From: Amphimedon queenslandica
Lineage: Eukaryota; Porifera; Demospongiae; Haplosclerida; Niphatidae
Direction of reading: 5' to 3'
DNA: 64,000 bases
NCBI RefSeq assembly: GCF_000090795.2
Contig: NW_003546263.1
Location: 433,574 to 497,573 of the forward strand
Shown: positions 24,102 to 34,424 of the stretch, piece by piece
Position numbering within the stretch: position 1 is the first letter of the stretch
Layout of the letters: every line of letters starts with the position of its first letter
Translations under genes and position numbers: made by a program
The notes under the pieces: model-generated
The model's database searches: none
What the model saw: only the letters and a program-made list of their open reading frames with translations
What the model was told of the DNA's origin: nothing

Positions 24102-24652
24102 ATGCATGTCCAGCTGATGGCCAGATATTTAAAGACTGTGGTGGCTCATGTGAGAGGACTTGTGATGATGTACTATCACAGGATCCTTTTATTTGTGATG
24201 TACATTATTGTGTACCTGGTTGTGGATGCCCTGCTGGACAAGTACAATTTATGTTTTAAACTGTTTAACATGTTGGAATATATAGTTGCGCTTAATATTG
24301 GCAATTTTATTTTGTATTAGTGGTTTTTGGAGAATTTACACCCACATGACATTGAGCATATTGCTAAGAATATGACATAATTATTTTAAAATTTATTTTG
24401 GATTTTTAATTGTTTGCCTACCAATCGCCAAAATAAACCCTATCAATTTTTTGCTTATTTTACTAATAATTATGTCATCATAATCATGATTTTTTTAAAT
24501 GCATAAAAATTATGTGTATGTGTAGGTATTGGATAAATCAAACCAAAGGTGTGTGTATCCAGACCAATGTCTTTGTACAGGTCAATGTGATCCAGTACCC
24601 AATAATTGCTCGAGTATATCTTATGACGAATGCAACTGTACCATATGTGAAG
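24102..24652 (+). other. TIL domain 1 (split by an intron) plus Cys-rich linker
   Basis: Exon 24102-24241 encodes ACPADGQIFKDCGGSC onward to GCGCPAGQ. A phase-0 intron follows, then exon 24526-24652 completes the domain with VLDKSNQRCVYPDQC and a short CDPVPNNC-type linker. Ten cysteines in TIL spacing are present across the junction. TIL domains occur in protease inhibitors and in VWF/mucin-like proteins. Confidence 0.85.
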
Positions 24653-24847
24653 GTAAGCTGTATACCAGGTACATGTACAATTGTTCAAATAAAATTAATT
24701 TTTAATAAGTTATTAAGATATGGGATCAATTACATAGTTGTAAAGATGCTCAAAAATCTTGCCAAAGATTCTGTAGTACAGGTTTTTTGGCCATATTTTA
24801 TCAATAATGGTTTGAGCATAAATATTAAAAAAAATTTTTTTATAACA

Positions 24848-25053
24848 TACCGTATAGGGAGTATATTTTCCAGGGAAAATATTTCACAAAAAATCACCTT
24901 TCAACATATTCACAAGAAAAAATTTTATGCATTTTTTTCTACTGATCATTATATGACAGAAAAAATTAATAAATAAAAATTTTCACGAATTTTTTTAATT
25001 ATCTGCAAAATTAGCAAAATTAAATCCCCATAAAATATACTCTCTATACTGTA
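24848..25053. repeat. MITE of the TACCGTATAG family (copy F), in an intron
   Basis: Left TACCGTATAGGGAGTATATT, right inverse AAAATATACTCTCTATACTG. It sits in the 1225-nt intron 24653-25877, together with the foldback at 25607-25789. Confidence 0.75.
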
Positions 25054-25606
25054 TACATGACCTGATGTTGTATATTTATTTTGAGCTGATTATGGTCAAG
25101 TTTAAATTTTTCATAAATTTTTAAAAGCATTTTGTAGACATACACTATAGTGCATTGCTTGTAAGCTCATGAAGCGTGCTGTTTAGTTCACTTAGCAATT
25201 AGCATGCTTTGTAGAAATCCCTGGTGACAATATGTTATTACTTCTTGACACAACCAGTACTGTGAATCAGGCAATTTTCAATGGTTATAAAATAATTTTC
25301 ATATGCTACCTATTTATCTCAATATAATATTAATATAGGCAAAAAGGAAACATAGTAATTCTAAATTTAGTACATCTTCGTGATTACTATGCATACATTT
25401 AATAGCCAGATTTATGGTACTTCTACAGTTCGACAGCAGTATTATCATTACCTAAAACCAGAAACTTCATTTTAAAACCAAGCCATGTTTCTGTTTATGC
25501 AAAAACAGTATTGTAATTTATTTTACTTCAACATGGCATAATTGTAATTATATTTTTACAAAAGAAGTCTAATTAACGATATTCTTCAGATTCATTGATA
25601 TGTCTT

Positions 25607-25789
25607 CTCATGAATTCCTCGCTGTTTGGCATATTATACACAACCACAATCTTTACCAGAATAAACAAAACATTTCAGCCCGAAGGCCTTCATCAGGAAC
25701 TGGTGAAGGCCTTCAGGCTGAAAAATTTTGTTTATTCTAGTAAAGATTGTTGTTGTATATGATACGCCAAGCAGCGAGGAATTCATGAG
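25607..25789. repeat. Long hairpin element with ~84-bp arms, in an intron
   Basis: The left arm starts CTCATGAATTCCTCGCTG and the right arm ends CAGCGAGGAATTCATGAG. The arms pair nearly throughout and meet at GAAGGCCTTCATCAGGAACT / GGTGAAGGCCTTCAGGCTGA. On the minus strand 25696-25673 reads CTGATGA ... GAAA, like the conserved core of a hammerhead ribozyme. The mirrored + strand copy has CTGGTGA ... GAAA. Hairpin certain; ribozyme reading speculative. Confidence 0.8.
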
Positions 25790-25877
25790 TCTAATAAAAT
25801 GTGTAATTGTAATTGAGACTTTTTAATTGACCCCATGTCTGAAATTATTGTTATTATATTGCATTGTATGTACATAG

Positions 25878-26048
25878 ATTGTCCTATTGATGGTCAGTTT
25901 TATGCCAAAGAGGAAACAAACTGCCCAAAGACTTGTTCTAATCGTTATCTATTGTGCAGTGGTGATAAAAAGCCTGGCTGCTCTTGTCCAGAGGGTCAAT
26001 TGATTGATGAAATGAAAAATCAATGTGTTCATCCTGATGATTGCCCCA
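25878..26048 (+). other. TIL domain 2
   Basis: A 171-nt phase 1-1 exon: DCPIDGQFYAKEETNC, PKTCSN, LLCSG, KPGCSCPEGQ, QCVHPDDC. Eight cysteines with the typical C.CPEGQ motif. Two cysteines fewer than TIL 1. Confidence 0.87.
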
Positions 26049-26105
26049 GTAAATAATTTAATGCATAATTTTACACAATTAGCTATGGTTGATTCTAACT
26101 CTTAG

Positions 26106-26273
26106 AGGTTGATCCATGTACCTTAAATCCTCAGCCAGGACCATGTACTGCTAGTATAACAAGATACTATTATAATTACACTACTGAGACATGTCAAGAG
26201 TTTACATACAGTGGTTGCTTTCCTAATGAAAATAATTTTCTTACTCAACATGACTGTGAAGAAAAATGTAGTG
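26106..26273 (+). other. Kunitz domain 3
   Basis: A 168-nt phase 1-1 exon: VDPC-TLNPQPGP-C, RYYYN, TCQEFTYSGC, NENNF, DCEEKC. All six cysteines are present. P1 is Thr (GPCTASI), so again no basic P1. Confidence 0.9.
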
Positions 26274-26372
26274 GTAAGCACATAAAGTAACTGCACAAAA
26301 ATTATTTTAATTTTAGTCATAATTATTATACTGTTTATATACTTAGCCATAAAACTTTTTATGCCTTCATAG

Positions 26373-26810
26373 ATTGCTATCCAGTTTGTACTCCTGAATA
26401 TTGTTCGATTAATAGAAAAGCAACGTGTTCTCTGTAAGATATAATTGACATGATGGTCGTACATATCCTTCCAATTCAGACCTTCATCATTGCCTGGTAG
26501 TGTTAAAGAATGTCCAGGAGGATGTAACATATCCAATTGTGGTGCATGCTATTATTCATATAATGATCTTCAAATCCCACCTACTTTCAGGGGTTGTCCA
26601 ACACATTGTCCAGTAAGTAATACTACAGTGGATCAGTTTTGTTTGGAATTTTGGGGAACTTGCATTGATGTAGCTTTCAAAAGATTATATAAAGATGTGA
26701 GTTATTATTACCAGCCAGTCTTGCAATTACAACTTTTCTTTTAAAAGGTGCCAGCACGTGAGAAAATAAAAGAAAACTTTCGATGCTGGGAGCATCCTTG
26801 CACATCATAA
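26373..26810 (+). other. C-terminal Cys-rich exons of the Kunitz/TIL protein
   Basis: Exons 26373-26433, 26480-26696 and 26748-26810 join in frame. The last intron is 51 nt with donor GTGAGT and acceptor AAAAG. The end reads RLYKDVPAREKIKENF then RCWEHPCTS and TAA at 26808-26810. No hydrophobic anchor or GPI-like tail is seen, so the product would be secreted. Reading through instead of splicing would give a short unrelated end, stop at 26742-26744; splicing is preferred because the joined end continues the Cys-rich style. Confidence 0.65.
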
Positions 26811-29745
26811 AATTTTAATATTTTTGTTTCTGACTAGACTTTTGTTGGTTTTAGTAATTTAGTGATTTTTTTTTCCGGGTAGTATATGTTTTGTGTGATT
26901 CATTACAACCAATTGCACATAATTGGCTCTTTGATAGTCTACTAAAATAATGCAAACAGGTTTTGTTGCCCTTTACTTTATCCAATCTTATGACCCGGCT
27001 TCCTTAATGCAATTTTAAGTTTGCAAGACTAATTAAATTTTCTTGTGTCTTATTTTTTTATTTGTTTTAATTGTTTATGATTCTTATGTTTTAATTGTGA
27101 GATTTGATTATTCTGTGTATAGCACTGACCCATGCTTGCAACTGTGCACTCCATGCTATACTGTACTTAGAGCACCACTACTATTTTTTAAGTTGGCAAT
27201 GGTTGTGTAGACAAGTAATAGATCTAGTAGGCTACTTGCACACAAGTACTGGTAATTGGTAGTTGGTTGATGCTTATTAAATTAAAGTAGTACATACACA
27301 TTTTATCAAACACTGTGTACCATGCTATTGTTAGGTCTAGGTGGGCTATGCACTTTCATGATTACTGCACTTTCATGAGCTATTTCAAGATGCATAGATT
27401 AATTTTATTATTTTAGCTATTTTGGCATGATTTGCAATGTCTTTAAAATTTTTTTAAACTTAAGATTGAGAGTATATATACTGAATGCAGTAGTGGAAGT
27501 CACGATGAAAGTCGACAATTACATAAATTTTTATATTATGTACTCTTGGTAACAGTGACAAAATACTATAATAGCTGCTAATTTTGGAACGAAAAATTTC
27601 GGTCAATTTGGAATTATGGTAGGCCACATTATAATTTTATATTAACAAAAGCACGTGCATGCACGTGGTCAACTCTGTGGGAGTGGCTTCTAGGTTTGAA
27701 AATGGTGGGTGATGTTGGGAATTAAGAAGGCACCAGTGAATTGTAGTTGCTTGTAGTAAGTCTTTATTGTAAATTTTGAGTATCTGAATAGGATTCAACA
27801 GATATTTGCACTGATTTTTATATTTAAGTGTAACAATAACTTTATTTTTAGGCCATAAAAGTTTGAAAATTAAATAGCTTATCCCTTGCCATATGCATTG
27901 TATCTGTAACAATCTGTATTTCAGTGAACTGAAAGTTTTGTAAACCTGTAAAATTACCCTTGTATTATGTATATTCTGATAACAATTACATAGGTAGAGT
28001 AATTAGGGATCTGGCGTCTTTTGGCCATTTTATAGAACATTATAGAAGAGGCTCACAAATGACATTTTTATGAAACTGAAATTAGAAAGTAAGTCTTTTG
28101 TAACTGGTATATGTAATGATATAGTACTAGGGTTAAAATGGTTCATTTATTGATGCATAAAATTTTAAGCCACAGTTTGAGAAAAACTTTAACTTAAGTT
28201 ATTCCTTTTAAACTTGTTTGCTACAAAGATGAGCCATAATACTGAATTTTAATTGTTCTTTTTTATCTCTTACTCGGCATAGAAGGTAGAAAACAAGTTA
28301 ATTATGTAGAAATATTTATTTTTAATCAAATTTCTGCCACTTTAGGAACCCTTCAATAAGTGTATATAGCGTAGTTTTTGAACTATCAGTCAGCTAATGT
28401 TCCACAAAAACAGCCTGTGTTCACTTGAAGTTTTTATGACGAATACATTTAAGTCCCTGTTTTTATTTTTCAGAGCCTTATTTTTCTAGTAATTGGTTTT
28501 ATGTCTTAAGCCTGGTTTCCATATAGCCCTTACAAAGTGTTTGCAATAATAGTGGAGATAGAAATTAGATGTATCTCTAGATCAGTTGTTATGAGTTGTA
28601 TGCTATAACCACAGGTTACATACAATAGCCACAACTATATTTAGAACAGGCTTAAAAATTCAATTTTCTTTGATAATGTAAACAAATGCATGAGTGGACA
28701 AATGCATATGCATGAGTGGACCATTGTTATTCTTGTACTCTAAGATGGCTTGCTAGCTAGACTATAGATGGCTGACAGAAATTTTGACTCCATAATTACC
28801 CGCCTATTGCATTGGCCTATTGAGAGCTTCTTTCTTAATACTAGTTGATTTTCATATTTTACATATGGATAAAATTACGTATGAACCATAGTATGTGCAC
28901 GTATTTTGAATTGCTTTAATTAGATAATTATTGTACTCTAATAACGAAAGAGAGAAAGTTTAAATGTTAATTTTATTTTAGTTTAAATGTTTAGTCTTAT
29001 TATACATACACGTATTAGTAATGGCCTCCATCAGATACACTATGACTATGCCTTTGCTAATATAAACCTTTTATTGGAGAGCTCATTGTGCTGAGTGCCC
29101 ACTCCTCTCTAACCATATCACATACTGCATGTAGATCGTAATTTTGGATTCTAAAGAGCAGGTGTTAATTAGGTAAATTTGTGACGATTTTTGCATGCAT
29201 ATAATAGCCAGTTTTAAATTATTTTTGTGAATGGCTATCAAAACACCCAGTTTGCCACAAATTTATTATTAGTACCCACAAAATCTACTGAGAGTTAAAA
29301 TTGTTGTACCAGTATATGTTACAACCTGACATTAAGATATTACTGCTATCAGTATCACCATAACTCATGCATTAATTAAATCTCGTGGGGTTTTAGCTAT
29401 CATTTATTACTTCATGTACATAAATTGATTTATACTTAAGAGCACTTTGGTGTATAATCTATACATATTTTCTAATGCTCATAAAATTTTGTCTGCATAG
29501 CATAGGGCAAAAGTGTACACATGAATGCAAGATTTTATTTTGTTATTGAAGTGCTTAAAATCAGACATTGCACATGTATACACGATACACGAATATTTAT
29601 ACGAATATTTAAATAAAAAGTATATACATGTATATATATGATAAAAATCAAATATATACACGGTAGATGCATATTGCGCAAGCGGAAATCACACCCATTA
29701 ATTATCTAATGATAACTAGTACCAACTACTACTACGTGATCTAAA
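26811..29745. other. Intergenic, nothing recognisable
   Basis: AT-rich sequence with scattered short motifs resembling the interior of the TACCGTATA MITEs (for example near 27580-27640 and 29150-29290) but no clean termini. No splice-consistent coding signal and no tRNA or rRNA were seen. Part of the start may be 3' UTR of the preceding gene. Confidence 0.5.
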
Positions 29746-29982
29746 ATGGCTACTGTAAATTACCCTGACTTCTTTGAGTTTCCTTCCTTAAGGCCCTCTC
29801 AAGCTAATCAGTGCCATGCAAAATGTAAACTATGTAAAAAGTCCTACAAGTATTCTCTAACAACAAAGGGAAATCTATTGAAGCATCTAAAGATGTTACA
29901 TGAGCAAGTATTGAGTCCCAACCAAAATATCTGTATATACACGAAAGTATCGAGATATAATGCATGTATATACATGACATAA
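29746..29982 (+). CDS. BED-type zinc-finger fragment, probably hAT transposase-derived
   Basis: The open frame begins MATVNYPDFFEFPS. It carries one BED finger, CKLC (Cys27, Cys30) with HLKMLH (His47, His52), and the usual TTKGNLLKHLK helix. BED fingers form the N-terminus of hAT transposases and of host genes derived from them. After about residue 55 the frame enters ATATAC-rich repeat and no transposase core follows within several kb. Either this is the first exon of a gene whose rest I cannot find, or a remnant. Start codon is the first ATG in frame. Confidence 0.5.
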   Translation: MATVNYPDFFEFPSLRPSQANQCHAKCKLCKKSYKYSLTTKGNLLKHLKMLHEQVLSPNQNICIYTKVSRYNACIYMT

Positions 29983-30596
29983 TTCTAATGTAGATGTATA
30001 TACATGATACATGATATTGTACATGATGCAATGTCTGCTTAAAATTATATTGTCATACAGAAAGTTTTATTCTGTTTATACAAGGTTTAAATAAATGTAG
30101 TCTCATGTTAAGTGAGCTAAAATGCATGCTTCTTGAGCACATTGTGTAGTTTTAGCGAGTCACAATAAAAGTATGCAGTTTTATGCTTAAGCGTACATGT
30201 TATATGTAATAGCCCTTTTTGTCTAAACAGGCTAAGCTGATCATACACTGTACATAAATTCACCCTATATTAATCTTTATTGATTGTAATATTGATTATA
30301 ATAAATAGTTTTTCATTTAGGGCTCTGCCTTGCTCTACGATGTTCTTGCTTGATCAGCAGAATTCTTAGTTTCAAGCATTTTAAAGTCACCAAATTTTTG
30401 TGATGGTGACCGCCTAAATAAGTATTGAGGTAAATGTGTGGTTGGGTATTGCCTTTACTTTATGTTCTGTTTAATCTGTTTTTCATGTGTGCATTATCCA
30501 TAAGTATTGAAAATGTGTCACTATTATTGTTAATTTGTTATATATTCTCTTTGTTGAATCAATTGACACACACATTCACACATTGCAAGACATTAT

Positions 30597-30800
30597 GTAA
30601 TATATATAGTATGGTAGACAAGTCTGTATCCGTTTTAGCAGACCCGAGGCCGAGGTTGAGGGTGTTACTGGTTGGATAGCAGCCAGAGGCGAAGCCAAGG
30701 GCTGCTATCCAAGGCTTCCATCCAACCAGTAATACCCTCAACCTTGGCCTCAGCTCTGCTAAAACAGATACAGACCTGTCTACCATACTATATATATTAC
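30597..30800. mobile_element. Foldback MITE with ~80-bp arms
   Basis: The left end GTAATATATATAGTATGGTA is answered by TACCATACTATATATATTAC at the right. GTTTTAGCAGACCCGAGGCC and GGCCTCAGCTCTGCTAAAAC pair, as do ACTGGTTGGATAGCAGCC and TCCAACCAGTAATACCC. The GC-rich interior stands out from its surroundings. Open frames on both strands inside it are by-products of the palindrome. Confidence 0.82.
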
Positions 30801-30816
30801 TTATAGTATACTACGT

Positions 30817-31194
30817 GGGCGCATCAAAGGCACCGCCTGTTCCGTTATATTGCATACAGCACTAGTACAGCACTGGAAGTTAGTGTCGGTTGATTGGCTT
30901 CACAATGGCTAGCAGTACTGGGTGAGAAGTTCTTTGTGACCAGAGAAGAAATGAAACTCCTCTACCTATTGTGGAACAGACTCATAACACTCCTTTACGA
31001 CCATTGTCGACATTTTGCTGTCTATCAGTGCCCAGAGATGTTCTTGTATTGATCGTTGGGCAACCAAGTCCGTGTTATGTGGCAAAGAAAATTGTCTCGC
31101 AAGCTTTTAAATGTTTGTGCTGGCTTTGTCTCAACTTTGAAAACTCGAGAAAACTTCTCTAGGAGTGCATTTGGCTGACGCCTTTGATGCGCCC
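30817..31194. mobile_element. Non-autonomous element with GGGCGCATCAAAGGC inverted ends
   Basis: GGGCGCATCAAAGGC (30817-30831) and its exact inverse GCCTTTGATGCGCCC (31180-31194) bound about 378 bp that is GC-richer than the neighbourhood. An open frame of 63 codons within it has no recognisable domain. No clear target duplication could be fixed. Confidence 0.65.
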
Positions 31195-31213
31195 ACTATA
31201 TCCCATAAATTAA

Positions 31214-31308
31214 TTATAGCACAGTAAAGTGCCTCGTGCTGTATTGGCTGTCTCGACTCCACCCCTCGTGCTGTTATCAGCCATACAGCACTTTTTACTG
31301 TGCTATAA
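31214..31308. repeat. Small foldback repeat
   Basis: TTATAGCACAGTAAAGTGC at the left and GCACTTTTTACTGTGCTATA at the right pair, as do GTATTGGCTG and CAGCCATAC nearer the loop. About 95 bp in total. Confidence 0.7.
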
Positions 31309-31796
31309 CTATTATGTATGACTTACATGTATAAACAAAAATCATCATTCAACAGATGTTAAACATTATAGTAGGAGGGTAATTTTTACTATGATAGTAT
31401 AGCTATGACAACTGTTATTACAATCATTGAATTCCTAAAGTATGCTATATGCATTGTAATTGACTGGTGGATTGTACACCTGTTGCTCTTACCTCATCCT
31501 TAATTACTTTCAGTTTCAATTTACTGGTTTATTATTTCTGCTATATTTGTACAATTGTAATGAGTTATTTGTAATTTGTGTTTCTATTAGATGAATCACT
31601 TAGTGCTGATGTAAAAGTGACAATCTAACTCATTTCCAGCCAATCAGTGTCTGAGTGTCTGTATTTTGTAGATGTCAAATCAAGTCAAAAGAAGGTATGT
31701 ACCTAGTCACGTGTCCTTTGTTGCTAAAAATAATAATTTTAGTTCATTGATGCCTTTAATCATCAGATTTTGCAAATCTCATACATACATGTAGGT

Positions 31797-31995
31797 TACC
31801 GTATAGCAGGTTTTTTTCAAGGATAATAAATTTTGTGAATGACCTGTGTCCGGAAGTTTGCGGAATTAATTTTTGCAAATTTTCACTAATCTGCCATCTT
31901 GTACCATATTAAATTGATTTCCAAGGAATTTAATTTCGCGAATCATGAAAAATCTGCAAAATTTGTTATCTTTGAAAATTTCCCACTATACAGTA
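31797..31995. repeat. MITE of the TACCGTATAGC family (copy G)
   Basis: Left TACCGTATAGCAGGTTTTTT and right inverse CCCACTATACAGTA. The interior has AATAAATTTTGTGAATGACC and a matching TTTAATTTCGCGAATCATG. Confidence 0.75.
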
Positions 31996-32133
31996 TAATT
32001 TTGGTAGCCCTGGTCTGTTCTGATCCAATCAGGACGTTTAATGACAAGTTTAGTTTTGATAAGAGTGTTTTTGACAAGGGTATCAAATGACCTGTATGCA
32101 GAAGTTCAAAACTTAATCTTTACCCATTTAGCA

Positions 32134-32385
32134 TACCATGTATAGACTTTTTTGTGGCCTAGAATTTTTGCAAATTTTGCATTTAACTTTTTCAAAATTT
32201 ATGAAAATACATTTTGTGAAAATTATTTACATACAGTTCAACACGGCTGAATTGCAAAATCAAAGCCTTAAAAAAATTTTTGGCTAGATCCACAAAATTT
32301 TTGGGCCACGGAAATAAAGAGTTTATTTTTACAATTTTTTTAAAATCCACAAAATTTGTTTGCCTCAAAAACCCACTATACAGTA
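32134..32385. repeat. MITE of the TACCGTATAGC family (copy H, diverged)
   Basis: Left TACCATGTATAGACTTTTTT and right inverse AAAAACCCACTATACAGTA. The interior has several AATTTTTGCAAATTTTGC / CACAAAATTTGTTTGCC blocks of opposite orientation. Confidence 0.65.
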
Positions 32386-34073
32386 TAATATACATGCACA
32401 TGTAGTCTTGTACATAAATGTACAGTTAATAATTTACTTTATTGTTTGCTCCAAACTATCTCTTTTCTTTCTATATGTCTTCAAATTATAGTAATATGTT
32501 ACTATTAAATATGATTATAAAGTTGTGTAGTTCTTACTGGCCCTGTGAATACTGCATGTTTTTAAAGCAAGGATTTATTTTATTGATGCATTCTAACTTT
32601 GAAAACTAAATTTTTGTTGTATGTTTTTAGTAGTGCTCCAGTCTCATAGCATGTCTTTTACCACCCACTAGAGATGTAGCTCAAAGGTATAAAATCAATT
32701 GCATGTAGTGTCACTAGTGAGTCATCATAAGGGTTTTGAAGTGACAGTGTACATGTACAAGTCACGGTAACCTCAAACTTTTATTTTTGAATTTTTGTTG
32801 AAAATAATTTTTTTGTTTTACAAATTATTTGTTGAACTTTTTAGTTGAGTTTAATGGCATTGATTTTAGTGATTTTAAGCCTGCTGATTCCACACAAAAT
32901 ATACCAGCTATAGAGTATCAAGTAGTACACATGTATATTAATGATTTCATATTCTTCACAAGCATAGTTCATCACTACATCGACACACAATACTCCTGGA
33001 GTAGAAAAATTCTCTCCAGAAATTTTTTATGAGTGACTATTTTGACTATAGTAAACCTATGTTGACCAAGAAAAATAGCTATCAGGTCGTACTTGTGAAC
33101 TAATCTAGTGGTATGAAGTTGCTAGTGATTCTCTCCTCATTTATGTTTGTTTAGAGCATAGAATGAGAAAAGAAGGTGTTTTTGTGATGAAATGAATAGA
33201 GGTCTATGCAGGCACAGATAAAGCTTCAAAGGAAGGTCAGTGATTGTAATTCTAATAATAATTGATAAGATGGGCTGTTCTTTTATAAAAGATATCTTGT
33301 TACCCTTTTTCTTTTTGTATTTGTTTAATGTACTTTTTGCTGTTTATTATTTAAAATCTATAAAATATTAAATTGGTTAGTCAAATAGCTGAGTGTACTA
33401 GTAAAAGGGAAATTTGTTTTATTTACAAAAATAGTTGTAGTTAGGTCATTTTATCTATTTTGATATTCTCAAATCTCAATGTATTCTCTAAAATTACCTT
33501 TGCAAAAGCAATGAATTATTGAAAAACCAAGAGAAAAGGAATCTCGTAAATATTATTTTCTAGCTACACTGTTGATATAGTATATGAGCTCATTCAAATT
33601 TACAGTATTTGTTATAATAGGTTTTGCAATGATCATTCCCTTCTTTTCTATATAATAATGATTTTCTGTTAGATTGATTTTGTTTGTACTGTACCTCCTA
33701 ATTAATAAATATTCTATCATGATTACATAAATTACTCACTATAAATTTTAGTACTGATTAATTTTATAGATACAGACTGCTGATCAATGGGTTAAAGAAG
33801 GTCACAAAAGAAGTTGCTGCCTGTATCATGTCATTAGTTGGAGTTTATAGTCTATATGCACTTTATAGTACTATTGTTTGTACAAGCATAGCGAGACTAC
33901 TACAGTCCTGTTCCTGATGGAATGCTATGACCAAAAGAATCCCTCCACATGTCACTTTTAATGCCTGTTGCATTTGTTGTCACTTATATACTTCATCCTC
34001 ATCCACTTTTATTGTTCAGTGTTCAAGTGAATTTACTGATTATAAATACACTGTAATGTTACAATTAACGAAC

Positions 34074-34083
34074 TGCGCATGCG
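34074..34083 (+). promoter_or_regulatory. NRF1-type palindrome upstream of the RNF213-like gene
   Basis: TGCGCATGCG, 76-85 bases before the start codon at 34159, matches the core of the metazoan NRF1 motif (GCGCATGCGC), common in TATA-less promoters. The region from it to the ATG is locally richer in GC (CCACGAGCGCAGC). No TATA box is visible here. Confidence 0.4.
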
Positions 34084-34158
34084 TAGACTCTAGATTCTGA
34101 TTAGATTTAGGCTAGATAATCAGTCCACGAGCGCAGCTTAGAAGAATATATTGCTGTT

Positions 34159-34424
34159 ATGTCTGAGAAGCATTTTAGCATTGATTTTAACACCGCTGAG
34201 TTAGTCAGCTATTTAGCAGAGGATTTCGGGAAGAGAGTGTTATCATATATTGAAAATAATGAGATTGACGGCAAATCTTTCCTTTCTCTTACCTGCGAAC
34301 GTTTGAAGGATTCGAATCTTGCAGCCAAGTTTCAGAAAGACTTGCTTGATAAAGTAACTGAGGTGAAGAGTAGTCTTCCTTTGTCAACGTGCTCTAAACC
34401 ATCGGAGGCTATGGAAGTTGCAAA
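34159..34424 (+). other. Exon 1: SAM-like domain at the N-terminus
   Basis: Residues about 10-75 read as a sterile alpha motif: TAELVSYLAEDFGKRVLSYI, then NNEIDGKSFLSLTCERLKD and a final KFQKDLLDKV helix, with the signature IDG-x-x-x-L-x-L-T. The exon opens the transcript right after the promoter-like region and ends in a good GTAAGT donor. SAM domains mediate oligomer or partner binding. I do not recall one at the N-terminus of vertebrate RNF213, so this may be lineage-specific. The joint to exon 2 keeps frame but is not proven by transcript data. Confidence 0.65.

Larger units (their letters stand above)
19290..26810 (+). pseudogene. Tandem paralogue: VWA-Ig with Kunitz and TIL domains; two frame-breaking indels
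   Basis: Exons: 19290-19901, 19950-20522, 20575-20913, 20966-21274, 21803-21961, 22045-22199, 22692-22856, 23180-23347, 23438-23596, 24102-24241, 24526-24652, 25878-26048, 26106-26273, 26373-26433, 26480-26696, 26748-26810 (TAA). The first four exons match the 8306 gene, with the same signal peptide, N-terminal domain, VWA (MIDAS DASGS, GTNTAEAL, TDG), beta-rich and Ig domains. Downstream it switches to secreted-protein modules: three Kunitz, two TIL and several Cys-rich exons, with no TM. Two indels break the frame: a 56-nt excess in exon 1 (stop at 19743-19745) and a 2-nt excess in exon 6 (22045-22199). Removing 58 nt makes the total an exact multiple of three. Either it is a young pseudogene, an allele, or the assembly is wrong at two points. 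If intact, it would be a secreted matrix or defence protein of about 1175 aa. Confidence 0.8.
29983..34158. other. Intergenic with several inverted repeats; no supported gene
   Basis: Contains the elements at 30597-30800, 30817-31194, 31214-31308, 31797-31995 and 32134-32385. Between 31590 and 31700 two small exon-like pieces with plausible splice sites occur (31591-31629 would end VKVTI and TAA), but nothing connects them to a gene. From 32400 to 34070 I see nothing but AT-rich sequence. Confidence 0.5.

Noticed and set aside
30971-31162. 63-codon open frame
   Set aside because: It is inside an element with inverted ends (30817-31194); no domain, no conserved start context.
31591-31629. Small exon-like piece ending VKVTI and stop, possibly another receptor tail
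   Set aside because: Too short, no matching upstream exons and no clear similarity to the known tails.
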